NCBI GenBank assembly: GCA_964432945.1
Contig: CAYSPO010000033.1
Location: forward strand, 1 to 15,338
DNA length: 15,338 nt
Direction: 5' to 3'
DNA from: CAYSPO01 sp964432945
Lineage (GTDB): Bacteria; Bacillota; Clostridia; Tissierellales; Peptoniphilaceae
Shown here: positions 1 through 7,756 of the stretch, piece by piece
How positions within the stretch are numbered: the stretch's first letter is position 1
Layout of the letters: each line of letters starts with the position of its first letter
The notes under the pieces: generated by a model
Database searches by the model: none
What the model was told of the DNA's origin: nothing
What the model saw: only the letters and a program-made list of their open reading frames with translations
Translations under genes and position numbers: made by a program

Positions 1-319
1 GCTATTTCATATTTTATTCAGAAGTAATGATATTAGATAACCAACTAGTAAGGATATGGAGGTATATAGATTAATAAGAAGAATAATAATTATTATGATT
101 TATGTTGTTATAAAAATTAATTGTTTTTAAATTAGAATATTTTTGAATGTAATTAATTTAATTATTGACAACATTTTATATTTATTAAGCAAGTTTTTAT
201 ATTTTATTAATTAGATAGTTAATGTAAATAAACATTATTTAAGAAAATTCTATAGTATAGATATATGTTTAATTAACTCTAGCTTAATTTATAAAAATAT
301 AATGAGAAGTGGTGATATT
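1..319. other. AT-rich upstream non-coding region
   Basis: No complete gene is visible here. In the third plus frame, bases 3-74 are open up to a TAA and could be the last 23 codons of an upstream gene, but this is too short to support. A GGAGG at 58-62 has no start codon at a usable distance. A consensus TTGACA at 165-170 lacks a -10 element at 16-18 bp. TATAGT at 251-256, with a poor TAAACA at 229-234, is a weak candidate promoter for the transporter operon. I see no S-box or T-box core, which would be the usual controls of a methionine transporter in this group. Confidence 0.5.
306..316 (+). promoter_or_regulatory. Ribosome binding site deciding a TTG start for metN
   Basis: The stretch GAAGTGGTGAT resembles the extended anti-anti-SD AAGGAGGTGAT with one base missing, and ends 3 bases before TTG at 320. 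The upstream ATG at 302 is preceded only by A/T-rich sequence without any SD. Starting at TTG also gives the N-terminus M-I-S-I-Q-N-L, typical for MetN. Confidence 0.6.
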
Positions 320-1282
320 TTGATAAGCATACAAAATTTAGAAAAGTCATATAATGGTGTAAAAGTTTTAAAAGGAATAAATCTTAATATAGAAAAAGGT
401 TCTAAGTATGGGCTTATTGGTAGAAGTGGAACAGGAAAATCAACATTATTAAGATGTATTAATGGCTTAGAAGATTATGATTCTGGTAGTTTAAAAGTTA
501 AGGGTGTTGAAGTTAAAGATTTAAGTAAAAATGAATTACGTGTACTCCGAAAAGATATTGGAATGATATTTCAGAATTTCTCTTTACTAAATAGATTAGA
601 TGTTTACGATAATATAGCTTTGCCTTTAAGATGTTGGAATTATGATAATGATGATATAGATAATAAAGTTAGAGAATTGCTAGAGTTAGTTGAACTACCA
701 AATAAAATACATTCAAAACCTAATGAACTTTCTGGGGGACAAAAACAAAGAGTAGCAATTGCTAGAGCATTAAGTTTAAATTCTGAAATTTTGTTATGTG
801 ACGAGGCTACCTCTGCATTAGATCGAAAAACATCTCAGTCAACCATCGAGCTTTTAGATAATATAAATAAAAATCTTGGTATTACTTTAGTGGTTGTTAC
901 CCATCAAATGTCAGTCTTAAGAAGTATTTGTGATGAGATTTCGATTTTAGAAGATGGAATAGTAGCAAGCCAAGGAAAGGTTGAGGAAATTTTCAGGGAA
1001 AAACCTCAAGCCTTAAAGAATTTAATGGGTAATTCAGATTTATTAATTCCTGAAAATGGTTGTACTTTAGAGATTTATTTTACAAAGGAAAGTGGAAATA
1101 TCCCTGTAGTAAGTAGACTTTCTAGGGATTTAAATATAGATTGTTTAGTTTTAGCTGGGGATATGGAAGTTTACGGAGAAGATCAGCTGGAATCTATAAC
1201 AATTAATATTGAGGATGCAAATTATCTAAGTGTTTCTAAGTATTTGGATAAAGAAAATTTAATTTGGAAAAGAGTAGGATAG
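320..1282 (+). CDS. metN: Methionine-type ABC importer, ATP-binding protein with NIL domain
   Basis: This is the ATPase of a MetNIQ-type importer, acting on the cytoplasmic face of the membrane. Residues are counted from the TTG start at 320 (320 aa). The Walker A motif GRSGTGKST is at 34-42, the Q-loop glutamine near 85, the signature LSGGQ at 137-141, Walker B ILLCDE at 157-162 and the switch histidine at 195. Residues about 246-320 form a ferredoxin-like NIL domain; in MetN this domain binds methionine and inhibits transport when the amino acid is plentiful. An ATG at 302 would add six residues but has no SD. The stop codon is directly followed by the SD of the permease gene. The ATPase call is very sure. 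Methionine as the substrate is family knowledge, weakened by the divergent binding protein downstream. Confidence 0.93.
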   Translation: MISIQNLEKSYNGVKVLKGINLNIEKGSKYGLIGRSGTGKSTLLRCINGLEDYDSGSLKVKGVEVKDLSKNELRVLRKDIGMIFQNFSLLNRLDVYDNIALPLRCWNYDNDDIDNKVRELLELVELPNKIHSKPNELSGGQKQRVAIARALSLNSEILLCDEATSALDRKTSQSTIELLDNINKNLGITLVVVTHQMSVLRSICDEISILEDGIVASQGKVEEIFREKPQALKNLMGNSDLLIPENGCTLEIYFTKESGNIPVVSRLSRDLNIDCLVLAGDMEVYGEDQLESITINIEDANYLSVSKYLDKENLIWKRVG

Positions 1283-1291
1283 GAGGAAAAA

Positions 1292-1969
1292 ATGGTTAAA
1301 TCACAATTCTTTCAGGAATGGTGGAAGTTTTTTACTAAAATTATTGCTCCATCTGTTTTAGCAACAATAAAAATAGTTGGGCTAACAGTATTTTTTGGAA
1401 TGATTTTCGGCTTTATTTTATCAGTGTTTTTAACACTATACTCTCCAGATGGATTAAATCCAAAGAAAAAATTATATAAAGTGTTAGATTTCTTTATAAA
1501 CACAGTTAGATCTTTTCCGATATTGATTCTAATAGTGGCAATTTCACCTTTAACAAGAAAACTAATAGGAACCACAGTTGGAGAAAAGGCAGTTATACTT
1601 CCTCTAACTCTAGCAGCAACTTGTTTTATAGCACGAGCCTTAGAGAATACCTATAAGGGTGTAGATTCTCAGTTAATAGAAGCGGCTCAATCTTTTGGAG
1701 CATCAGATTTACAGATAGTGCTGGGTGTAATAGTAAAAGAATCAATTCCAAATATTATTAGTATTGCTACTATGGCTACAATCAATTTTATAGCAGGAAG
1801 TACAATAGCTGGAGCAGTAGGTGGGGGAGGAATTGGTGCAATTGCATTAAACTATGGATACCAAAGTTTTAATAACTCTGTTTTATATACTTCAGTATTC
1901 ATACTGTTCTTAATGGTTCAGGTAACTCAGCTATTTGGAAACTGGTTATATAAAAAGAGTATTCAATAA
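1292..1969 (+). CDS. metI: Methionine-type ABC importer, permease
   Basis: This 225-aa membrane protein has the normal size of MetI. Hydrophobic segments lie at about 20-48, 72-87, 100-115, 152-178 and 193-215, giving about five helices. The EAA loop that docks on the ATPase begins at E130-A131-A132 and continues to about residue 155. The glycine-rich run near 173-182, between helices, is typical of the family. The SD AGGAGG at 1281-1286 overlaps the end of metN, so the two are translated together. The 61 bp before the next gene hold no terminator. Together with its neighbours it should form the membrane channel of the importer. Confidence 0.93.
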   Translation: MVKSQFFQEWWKFFTKIIAPSVLATIKIVGLTVFFGMIFGFILSVFLTLYSPDGLNPKKKLYKVLDFFINTVRSFPILILIVAISPLTRKLIGTTVGEKAVILPLTLAATCFIARALENTYKGVDSQLIEAAQSFGASDLQIVLGVIVKESIPNIISIATMATINFIAGSTIAGAVGGGGIGAIALNYGYQSFNNSVLYTSVFILFLMVQVTQLFGNWLYKKSIQ

Positions 1970-2030
1970 AATATTAATTTTATAATAAGTTAATAATTTA
2001 TTTTATAAAAATAAAAATTAGGAGTGTAAT

Positions 2031-2924
2031 ATGAAAAATTCAAAAATAATAAAAATGTTTTTACTATTAATGGGGTTATCTTTATTAATCGTTGGTTGTA
2101 ATAATAGTGATACAACTAGTGATTCAAGTAAAGAAGAAGTTACAGAAGAACAAGTAGCAGGTACAAATGAAACAGTTAAGGATGAAACTGCTGAAGATGA
2201 TGAAGAAAATAAAACAATTAAAATCGGCTGTATGTCTATAACAGAACCAATTATTACTTTTTTAGCAGAAGGTCTTGAAGATGAAGGCTATATTATAGAG
2301 CCAGTAGTTTTTGATGGTAATCATCTTCCAGCGACAGCATTAAAAGAAGGAAGCATTGATGGAGTTATCTTAAATCATAAAGTTTGGTTAGATACTTTCA
2401 ATAAAGAAAATAATTCAAATTTAGTTATGCCAGAGCCTTACATGTATTATTTTAGAAATGCTATGTATTCAGCAAAATATGACACATTGGAAGAAATACC
2501 TACAGGTGCTACAATTGCAGTTCCAGGAGATCCTGCTAACCTTGATAGGAGTTTGAGAATATTAGATGAACTTGGTTTTATAGAATTAGATGAGAAAACT
2601 GGAGAATTCTATAGTAAAGTAGATATCAAAGAAAATATTAAAGATATAGAAATTTTAGAAACTGAAATAACAGCAACTACTAGAAGTATGGAGGATGTTG
2701 ACGCAATTATATCTGGTGCTAATGCAGTTAGAGATGCAGGATATGACCATACTAAATTCTTATATGAAGATCCAACAAATACTGATTTCCCTCTAGGATT
2801 AATAGTAGATAAAGAAGATGAAAACGAAGATTGGGTAAAAGCTATCTTAAAAGAACAAGAAGATGAAGAATTCAAAAATAAATTTAATGAAAGATATGAC
2901 TCTACTTACGTATTATTTAACTAG
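2031..2924 (+). CDS. metQ: MetQ/NlpA-family substrate-binding lipoprotein
   Basis: This is the extracellular solute-binding component, anchored by lipid. Residues 1-22 form a lipoprotein signal peptide (K-rich start, hydrophobic core) with lipobox I-V-G-C and lipidated C23. Residues 24-62 are an acidic Ser/Thr/Glu/Asp-rich linker, longer than usual. The NlpA/MetQ domain starts near K63. It keeps family landmarks such as the segment around N-H-K-V-W-L near 114-119, G-A-T-I-A-V-P near 156 and a D-P-A-N-L-D-R motif. Its ligand-region sequences differ from the common MetQ pattern, for example F-R-N-A-M-Y-S where E-P-M-x-x-Y-S is usual. The substrate may therefore not be methionine. SD GGAG is at 2021-2024. 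The stop TAG is part of the next gene's SD. Confidence 0.85.
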   Translation: MKNSKIIKMFLLLMGLSLLIVGCNNSDTTSDSSKEEVTEEQVAGTNETVKDETAEDDEENKTIKIGCMSITEPIITFLAEGLEDEGYIIEPVVFDGNHLPATALKEGSIDGVILNHKVWLDTFNKENNSNLVMPEPYMYYFRNAMYSAKYDTLEEIPTGATIAVPGDPANLDRSLRILDELGFIELDEKTGEFYSKVDIKENIKDIEILETEITATTRSMEDVDAIISGANAVRDAGYDHTKFLYEDPTNTDFPLGLIVDKEDENEDWVKAILKEQEDEEFKNKFNERYDSTYVLFN

Positions 2925-2932
2925 GAGTATAG

Positions 2933-3724
2933 ATGGAAAATTTAGAAATTAATTTAAAAAAACTATATACTTATTTAGATATGAAAAGGGAAGTTGCAGG
3001 AATTAAATTTTTATTTACTAAAGAAGAATTTGATGAATTTCCAGCTGAAGCTTTTGATAGTAAAATGGCTTATTGTACTATAGTTAGAGATGCGATGAGA
3101 GGTGTAAGTAAAAAAGCTAGATTGGAAAATTTCGCCTGTATGTCAGCAGCTAAAGCTCTAGGACTAGATGAAGTTACACCCCTTGATGATTCTGGAAAAG
3201 GTAGAGTTGAAATAGGGACCTATAAAAATCTTTGCATTGGAAGATCTGTGAGTAAAGATATGGTTTATTGCAAACATAAAGTTTATGGCGTTGCAATTAT
3301 GCCTTTAAGAGAATTTAAAATTGAGCCTGATGTTGCTATTATAGTGAGTGAGCCTTTTAATATAATGAGACTAGTTCAAGGATATGCTTATCATAACGGT
3401 CAAGTTAAAGATGTGAAACTTGCTGGTATGCAGGCAATATGTCAAGAATGTACTTCTTATCCATTTGAAAATAATTGTATTAATGTTTCTATGTTATGTG
3501 CTGGAACTAGATTATTGTCTCAATGGGAAAAAAGTGAAATGGGTATGGGTATGCCTTTTTATATGTTTGATGAAATAATTAATGGTTTAGAAAATACTGT
3601 CAATCTAATTGAAAGAAATAGAAGTAAAAAAATAATAGAAGAAAAAATGAAAGAAAATCATCTAGATAGTATTGATATAATATACAATAAAAACTACGAT
3701 GATGGGCTTTATGGCGGTAAATAA
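2933..3724 (+). CDS. DUF169-family cysteine-rich protein linked to the importer
   Basis: This 263-aa soluble protein has no signal peptide or membrane segment. It matches the general pattern of the uncharacterised DUF169 family (COG2043). It has eight cysteines, at 48, 69, 101, 113, 170, 173, 182 and 189. The C-x-x-C pair at 170/173 with C182 and C189 could hold a metal or Fe-S cluster, but this is inference. It starts 8 bp after the binding-protein gene, and its SD (AGGAG, 2923-2927) overlaps that gene's stop. It is the last gene of the transporter operon, with a strong terminator 5 bp after the stop. The position suggests it acts on, or senses, the imported compound. No function is known to me. 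The DUF169 assignment is from memory of the family and fairly sure. Confidence 0.75.
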   Translation: MENLEINLKKLYTYLDMKREVAGIKFLFTKEEFDEFPAEAFDSKMAYCTIVRDAMRGVSKKARLENFACMSAAKALGLDEVTPLDDSGKGRVEIGTYKNLCIGRSVSKDMVYCKHKVYGVAIMPLREFKIEPDVAIIVSEPFNIMRLVQGYAYHNGQVKDVKLAGMQAICQECTSYPFENNCINVSMLCAGTRLLSQWEKSEMGMGMPFYMFDEIINGLENTVNLIERNRSKKIIEEKMKENHLDSIDIIYNKNYDDGLYGGK

Positions 3725-3728
3725 TTCG

Positions 3729-3775
3729 AAAGACTTTTATAAGTTGATATTTATACTTATAAAAGTCTTTTTTTA
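3729..3775 (+). terminator. Rho-independent terminator of the importer operon
   Basis: A perfect 16-bp inverted repeat, AAAGACTTTTATAAGT at 3729-3744 and its complement at 3755-3770, has a 10-nt loop. It is followed by a T-run (TTT within the arm plus TTTT at 3771-3774). Confidence 0.9.
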
Positions 3776-3813
3776 TTTCAATTATTAACTTTAATTTATA
3801 TATATTTAAAACT

Positions 3814-3842
3814 CTGAAAATTCAAGCCTTAAATGATATAAT
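3814..3842 (+). promoter_or_regulatory. Candidate promoter for the 3927-6266 operon
   Basis: A consensus extended -10 (TGaTATAAT at 3834-3842) lies 17 bp downstream of CTGAAA (3814-3819; 4 of 6 matches to TTGACA). The predicted transcription start near 3849 leaves a 5' leader of about 78 nt. The site sits between a terminator and the first gene of an operon, as expected. Confidence 0.5.
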
Positions 3843-3915
3843 AATTCAAACATATAATATTATAAAATTTATAGACGCATTTATATAAATTTTCTTTAAT
3901 CAGAAATATGTTATT

Positions 3916-3921
3916 AGGAGG
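3916..3921 (+). promoter_or_regulatory. Ribosome binding site fixing the start at 3927
   Basis: AGGAGG at 3916-3921 is followed by a 5-nt spacer and ATG at 3927. The in-frame GTG at 3921 shares its first base with this SD and so cannot be the start. Confidence 0.75.
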
Positions 3922-3926
3922 TGTAT

Positions 3927-4214
3927 ATGTGGTTATTATTTTTAATGCTTTCTTGTGTTTTTGCATTAATAAATATAATAAAAACTTTTCAAAATAAAAA
4001 TGGTAAAATTTATAGATTTATAAGCCTTTCGTCTTTAATAATAGCTCTTTGCTTTGTATGCAGTTTAAATAATGAGTGGGTAGTTAATGAAGATTGGACT
4101 GCTTTATTAGATGTGAGTGAGCAAATGACAAAAAATCTATGGATAATATCTAGTTCTCTAATTTTAGTAAATTTTATATCTTTGTATAAAGAGATAAAGA
4201 AAGATAAATATTAG
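3927..4214 (+). CDS. Small integral membrane protein, unknown function
   Basis: This is a 95-residue protein with three hydrophobic segments at about 1-19, 31-47 and 71-87. A basic K-N-K-N-G-K loop follows the first, and the acidic region N-E-D-W-T-A-L-L-D lies between the second and third. The C-terminus (K-E-I-K-K-D-K) is basic, so it probably faces the cytoplasm. There is no cleavable signal peptide. The start is set by the AGGAGG at 3916-3921. The stop lies 3 bp before the next gene, so the two are likely translated together. I do not recognise a named family. The composition and the strong SD support a real gene. Confidence 0.75.
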   Translation: MWLLFLMLSCVFALINIIKTFQNKNGKIYRFISLSSLIIALCFVCSLNNEWVVNEDWTALLDVSEQMTKNLWIISSSLILVNFISLYKEIKKDKY

Positions 4215-4217
4215 AGT

Positions 4218-4742
4218 ATGATAGGTATGAAAAAATTATATGACGATTATATTATAAAACCTTATATTTCGCCTAATAGAGATTTAGAAAAGGAAGATTT
4301 TATCCCTGTATCTAAGAGAAACATGAATATTTTAGAGGATAATTTATTAGCTGGAGATATAATACTTTTGTGGAGAATAAACTTTGGAAATTTCACTAAT
4401 AGATCATGGTTTCCTAAGTATTTTGAATATATTTATGGTATAAATGCACCATATAATTTAAGAAAGCTAGTTGAAAACTCATATGTTGAAGTAGAAAGTT
4501 CGAAAGAGTCTTTAAAGCATATTAATCTAAAAGATAAAAAAGCAATTCTTAAAAAAGAAAATTTAAAGGGTTACTCAAGATTAAAATCTAAAGAAATTGA
4601 TAAAATTATTATAGAGAAAATTGACCTAAATATCTTAGATAAATACTTTGATATTAGAGGATATAAGTTAAGTGAAAAAGGTAGATTAGCTTTGGAGAAA
4701 TACCATAGTATTGTTGATAGGCATTCTAAGAAAAACATATAG
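4218..4742 (+). CDS. Unknown protein with SAP-like segment
   Basis: This 174-aa soluble, lysine-rich protein is not one I can name. Residues 77-92 (A-P-Y-N-L-R-K-L-V-E-N-S-Y-V) followed by S-x-E-S-L-K at 95-100 resemble a stretch that in other Firmicute proteins precedes a SAP-like helix-extended-helix motif. Residues about 100-136 could be that motif (L-K-x-x-x-K-K-A-I-L-K-K-E-N-L-K-G, then a second helix). SAP motifs usually bind nucleic acid. The end, L-S-E-K-G-R-L-A-L-E-K-Y at 151-162, is like the tail of winged-helix or phage proteins. The start is uncertain: ATG at 4218 is 3 bp after the preceding stop, while ATG at 4227 gives M-K-K-L and better SD spacing (AGAG at 4213-4216). It is co-transcribed with its two neighbours. 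Confidence 0.7.
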   Translation: MIGMKKLYDDYIIKPYISPNRDLEKEDFIPVSKRNMNILEDNLLAGDIILLWRINFGNFTNRSWFPKYFEYIYGINAPYNLRKLVENSYVEVESSKESLKHINLKDKKAILKKENLKGYSRLKSKEIDKIIIEKIDLNILDKYFDIRGYKLSEKGRLALEKYHSIVDRHSKKNI

Positions 4743-4754
4743 AAAAGGACTTAA

Positions 4755-6266
4755 ATGACAGTATATAAGTATAGAATAAATGAAATAAAGTTAAATTTAA
4801 AAGAAGATAAAAAGTATTTAGTTGATAAATTAGCTAAAAAAGCATCTATAAAAAAGACTGATATTATTGATTATGAAATAGTAAGAGAATCAATAGACGC
4901 TAGAAAGAAACCTGATATTGAGTTGGTTTATACAATTGATTTTACATCTAAAAGAAAGCTTAGGTTTGATTTAGCTCCTAATAGAACTTATATAAAACCT
5001 GAAGAAAATCTGTGTAAAGATAAGAAAATTATTGTTGTAGGATTTGGCCCATGTGGTATGTTTTCTAGTTTAATACTTGCTCAAATGGGTTATAAACCTA
5101 TAATAATCGAAAGAGGAAGGGATGTAGATTCTAGAACAGAAGATGTAGAAAAATTTTGGAATGAAGGAGTTATAAACGAAAATTCTAACGTTCAGTTTGG
5201 AGAAGGTGGAGCGGGTACTTTTTCTGATGGTAAATTAACCACTGGTATTTCAGATTATAGAATATATAAAGTACTTAAGGAATTCAATAGAGCAGGAGCT
5301 CCAGATGATATTTTATATAAACATAAGCCTCATATAGGTACAGACTTACTAAAAAATGTAGTTAAGAATATTAGAAAAGAAATAATTAATTTAGGTGGGG
5401 AAATCTTATTTTCTACCAAATTGACTGATATTAATTTAAATGATGAAAAAATTACCAGTATTATAGTAGAAAATGAAAACGGAAGCCAAAAATTGAGCTG
5501 TGACCATTTAATACTTGCTATAGGCCATAGTGCTAGAGATACTTTTGATATGCTTTATAAAAGAGGATTAGCTATGTCTCAGAAGCATTTTTCAATGGGG
5601 GTTAGGATTGAACATCCTCAATCTCTAATTAATAAAGCACAATATGGAGATGAAAAAATATCAGAAATTCTTGGAGCTGCAGAATATAAATTAAGTTATA
5701 AATCAAAGTCTGGACGAGGAGTTTATACATTTTGTATGTGTCCTGGTGGGGAAGTAGTTATGGCTTCTTCATCGAAAAATCATTTATTAACTAACGGTAT
5801 GTCCTTACACGCAAGAGATTCCGAATATGCAAATGCTGGTTTACTTGTGGATATAAGAAAAGAAGACTTTGAATCTACTCATCCTTTAGCAGGAGTATAT
5901 TTTCAAGAAAAATATGAAAAGAAAGCTTATGAAGTAGCCGGAGAATATAAACTTGAAAGCTATAGTATTGAAGAATTTCCATCATCTAAATTAGCTGAAG
6001 CTTTACCTGAGTATGTAGTGGAGGATATTATAGAAGCATTGCCATTTATGGGCAGAAGAATTAAAGGATTTGACGGGTCGAGTGCCGTATTAAAAGGACC
6101 TGAAACTAGATCATCATCTCCTGTAAGATTTGAACGAGATGATTCTTATAGGTCTAATATAAGTAATCTTTATCCTGCTGGTGAAGGTGCGGGATATGCT
6201 GGTGGAATTATGTCGGCTGCTGTTGATGGAATTAAGATAGCTGAAAGTATTATAAGTAGTAAATAA
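4755..6266 (+). CDS. FAD-dependent dehydrogenase (COG2509 type)
   Basis: This 503-aa flavoprotein is of the uncharacterised FAD-dependent dehydrogenase group. An N-terminal region of about 90 residues precedes the dinucleotide fold. The Rossmann motif is G-F-G-P-C-G at 96-101, with E119-R120 at the end of the second strand. A conserved V-Q-F-G-E-G-G-A-G-T-F-S-D-G-K stretch is at 146-160. The C-terminal FAD contact A-G-E-G-A-G-Y-A-G-G is at 475-484. No membrane segment or Fe-S motif is visible. SD AAAGGA (4744-4749) precedes the ATG, 12 bp after the upstream gene. It is the last gene of its operon, directly before a palindromic terminator. The substrate is unknown. The family call is sure; the reaction is not. 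Confidence 0.88.
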   Translation: MTVYKYRINEIKLNLKEDKKYLVDKLAKKASIKKTDIIDYEIVRESIDARKKPDIELVYTIDFTSKRKLRFDLAPNRTYIKPEENLCKDKKIIVVGFGPCGMFSSLILAQMGYKPIIIERGRDVDSRTEDVEKFWNEGVINENSNVQFGEGGAGTFSDGKLTTGISDYRIYKVLKEFNRAGAPDDILYKHKPHIGTDLLKNVVKNIRKEIINLGGEILFSTKLTDINLNDEKITSIIVENENGSQKLSCDHLILAIGHSARDTFDMLYKRGLAMSQKHFSMGVRIEHPQSLINKAQYGDEKISEILGAAEYKLSYKSKSGRGVYTFCMCPGGEVVMASSSKNHLLTNGMSLHARDSEYANAGLLVDIRKEDFESTHPLAGVYFQEKYEKKAYEVAGEYKLESYSIEEFPSSKLAEALPEYVVEDIIEALPFMGRRIKGFDGSSAVLKGPETRSSSPVRFERDDSYRSNISNLYPAGEGAGYAGGIMSAAVDGIKIAESIISSK

Positions 6267-6296
6267 AAAACCTAGGATATTAATATCCTAGGTTTT
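6267..6296. terminator. Bidirectional terminator between convergent genes
   Basis: A 30-bp perfect palindrome has the arm AAAACCTAGGATATT at 6267-6281 and its complement at 6282-6296. T-runs follow on both strands. It lies directly after the stop of the FAD dehydrogenase (plus) and 3 bp after the stop of mgtE (minus), so it can end both transcripts. Confidence 0.88.
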
Positions 6297-6299
6297 ATT

Positions 6300-7649
6300 T
6301 TAAATATTAAAGAATAATTTTGCTAATAAGAAGAATACTACTAATCCTCCAGCGTCAACAATTGTTGTGATTAAAGGCGCTGCCATAAGGGCAGGATCTA
6401 ATCCGATTTTTTCAGCTAGAATTGGAAGCACAGAACCACATAGTTGAGATAATAGTACTATTATCAATATAGAAATTCCTACAAGAAGACCAATCATTGG
6501 ATCATTTGGTGGGAAAATCATAACTCTAAAAAATGCAAGTGCTCCTAGGCAAAGGCCTACGATTAATGCAATTTTAAATTCTTTAAAGATAATTTTAAAA
6601 GCATCAGATACTTCTATTTCTCCTAAAGCAAGTCCTCTAATTACAAGGGTAGAGCTTTGAGCTCCAGTATTTCCACCAGTATCGGTTAGCATTGGAATAA
6701 AAGTTACAAGTATAGGCATAATAACAAATGCTTCTTCAAAATTACTTAATATAAGTCCATTAATCATTCCAGAAATTGTTAAAAAAGCTAACCAAGGTAG
6801 ACGGTTTTTTGCTTGTTCTTTAATAGTAGTTTCAAAATAAGATTTTTCACTTGGGTGAATTGCAGCCATTATAGATATATCATCGCTGGCTTCTTCTTGA
6901 GCAATATCAAGGAAATCGTCAGATGTAATAATTCCTACTAATCTATTTTCAGAATCAGTTACGGGTAGAGCCATAAAATCATATTTTTGTATTATTTGAA
7001 GAGCTTCTTCTTGGTCTGTATCAGTATGACAAGATATAACATTTTCAGTCATAATATCTTTAATTAACATATTGTCTTCTGCTCTTAATAGTTCTCCTAT
7101 AGAAAGGACACCTACAAGGTTCTTTCTCTCTGAAACAACATAAATTTGAGAAGAAGATGCTATTTTATTCTTTTGGTTTCTTATTCTATTTAAAGATTCT
7201 CCAACAGTCATATTAGGGAGTACCTTTAAATATTCTTCTGTCATTGCACTTCCAGCAGAGTCTTCTTTATAGCTTAGGAATTTATTTAAAAGATCTCTTT
7301 TTTCTTTGGATGTATGAACTAAAATCTTTGTAACCAAATTTGCAGGCACTTCTTCTAGGAAAGTAACTGCGTCATCAGAATAAAGCTGGTCTACTATCCT
7401 AGCTGCTTGTTCTGTTGTAATAATATCCAAAAGCTTAATTTGATTTGATAAACTTAAATAGGAGAATACCTCTGCAGCATCAGATTTCTTTAAAAATCTG
7501 AACATTAAAAGTATATCCTCTGGATTTAGTTCATCCATTAGTTCGGCTATATCTGCTGGGTGAAGGCCTTCTAAAAGTTCTCTTACTTCTACAATTTTGT
7601 GCTCTTCTAATAATATTTTTAGTTTTTCGATAAATTCTATATTTTTCAT
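6300..7649 (-). CDS. mgtE: Magnesium transporter MgtE
   Basis: This is a 449-aa Mg2+ channel, the standard length for MgtE (about 450 aa in Thermus). Residues 1-130 are the acidic, helical MgtE N domain, which senses Mg2+. Residues about 137-255 are a pair of CBS domains. From about 285 to the end are five membrane helices. The signature P-M-L-T-D-T-G-G-N-T-G-A-Q is at 319-331. D432 in T-T-I-V-D-A-G-G aligns with the ion-selectivity aspartate of Thermus MgtE. The SD is weak (AAAGAAA before ATG). The gene is preceded on its strand by a terminator-like hairpin 50 nt upstream and a leader with a short open reading frame. This suggests control by attenuation rather than by a recognisable M-box. 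Confidence 0.95.
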   Translation of the reverse strand: MKNIEFIEKLKILLEEHKIVEVRELLEGLHPADIAELMDELNPEDILLMFRFLKKSDAAEVFSYLSLSNQIKLLDIITTEQAARIVDQLYSDDAVTFLEEVPANLVTKILVHTSKEKRDLLNKFLSYKEDSAGSAMTEEYLKVLPNMTVGESLNRIRNQKNKIASSSQIYVVSERKNLVGVLSIGELLRAEDNMLIKDIMTENVISCHTDTDQEEALQIIQKYDFMALPVTDSENRLVGIITSDDFLDIAQEEASDDISIMAAIHPSEKSYFETTIKEQAKNRLPWLAFLTISGMINGLILSNFEEAFVIMPILVTFIPMLTDTGGNTGAQSSTLVIRGLALGEIEVSDAFKIIFKEFKIALIVGLCLGALAFFRVMIFPPNDPMIGLLVGISILIIVLLSQLCGSVLPILAEKIGLDPALMAAPLITTIVDAGGLVVFFLLAKLFFNI

Positions 7650-7699
7650 TATTTCTTTTATGGTGATTGGAAAATAAGTTGATAATTATTGTTATGCAT

Positions 7700-7721
7700 A
7701 AAAAAAGCAGTATAAACTGCT
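7700..7721 (-). terminator. Intrinsic terminator in the mgtE leader (candidate attenuator)
   Basis: On the minus strand AGCAGT (7721-7716), the loop TTAT and ACTGCT (7711-7706) form a perfect 6-bp hairpin directly followed by seven T's, counting the last stem base. It sits between the leader open reading frame and mgtE, 50 nt before the mgtE ATG. Most transcripts from the promoter at 7879-7907 would stop here unless antitermination occurs. The stem is short, which suits a switchable site. Confidence 0.65.
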
Positions 7722-7756
7722 AAATTCCAATAGACACGATAAATTTAAGATTTGAA

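Noticed and set aside
3..74. Possible 3' end of an upstream gene
   Set aside because: Only 23 codons before a stop, in very A/T-rich DNA; too short to separate from chance.
165..170. Consensus TTGACA
   Set aside because: No -10 element at 15-19 bp downstream, so it is not supported as a promoter.
1..319. SAM (S-box) or T-box control of the transporter operon
   Set aside because: No recognisable S-box core, no T-box motif and no terminator hairpin with T-run before metN.
1312..1575. Open frame on the minus strand inside the permease gene
   Set aside because: It lies fully within metI, has no SD and no family features; it mirrors the codon pattern of the real gene.
2609..2875. Minus-strand open frame opposite the metQ-like gene
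   Set aside because: Serine-rich translation typical of antisense to an acidic coding region; no SD.
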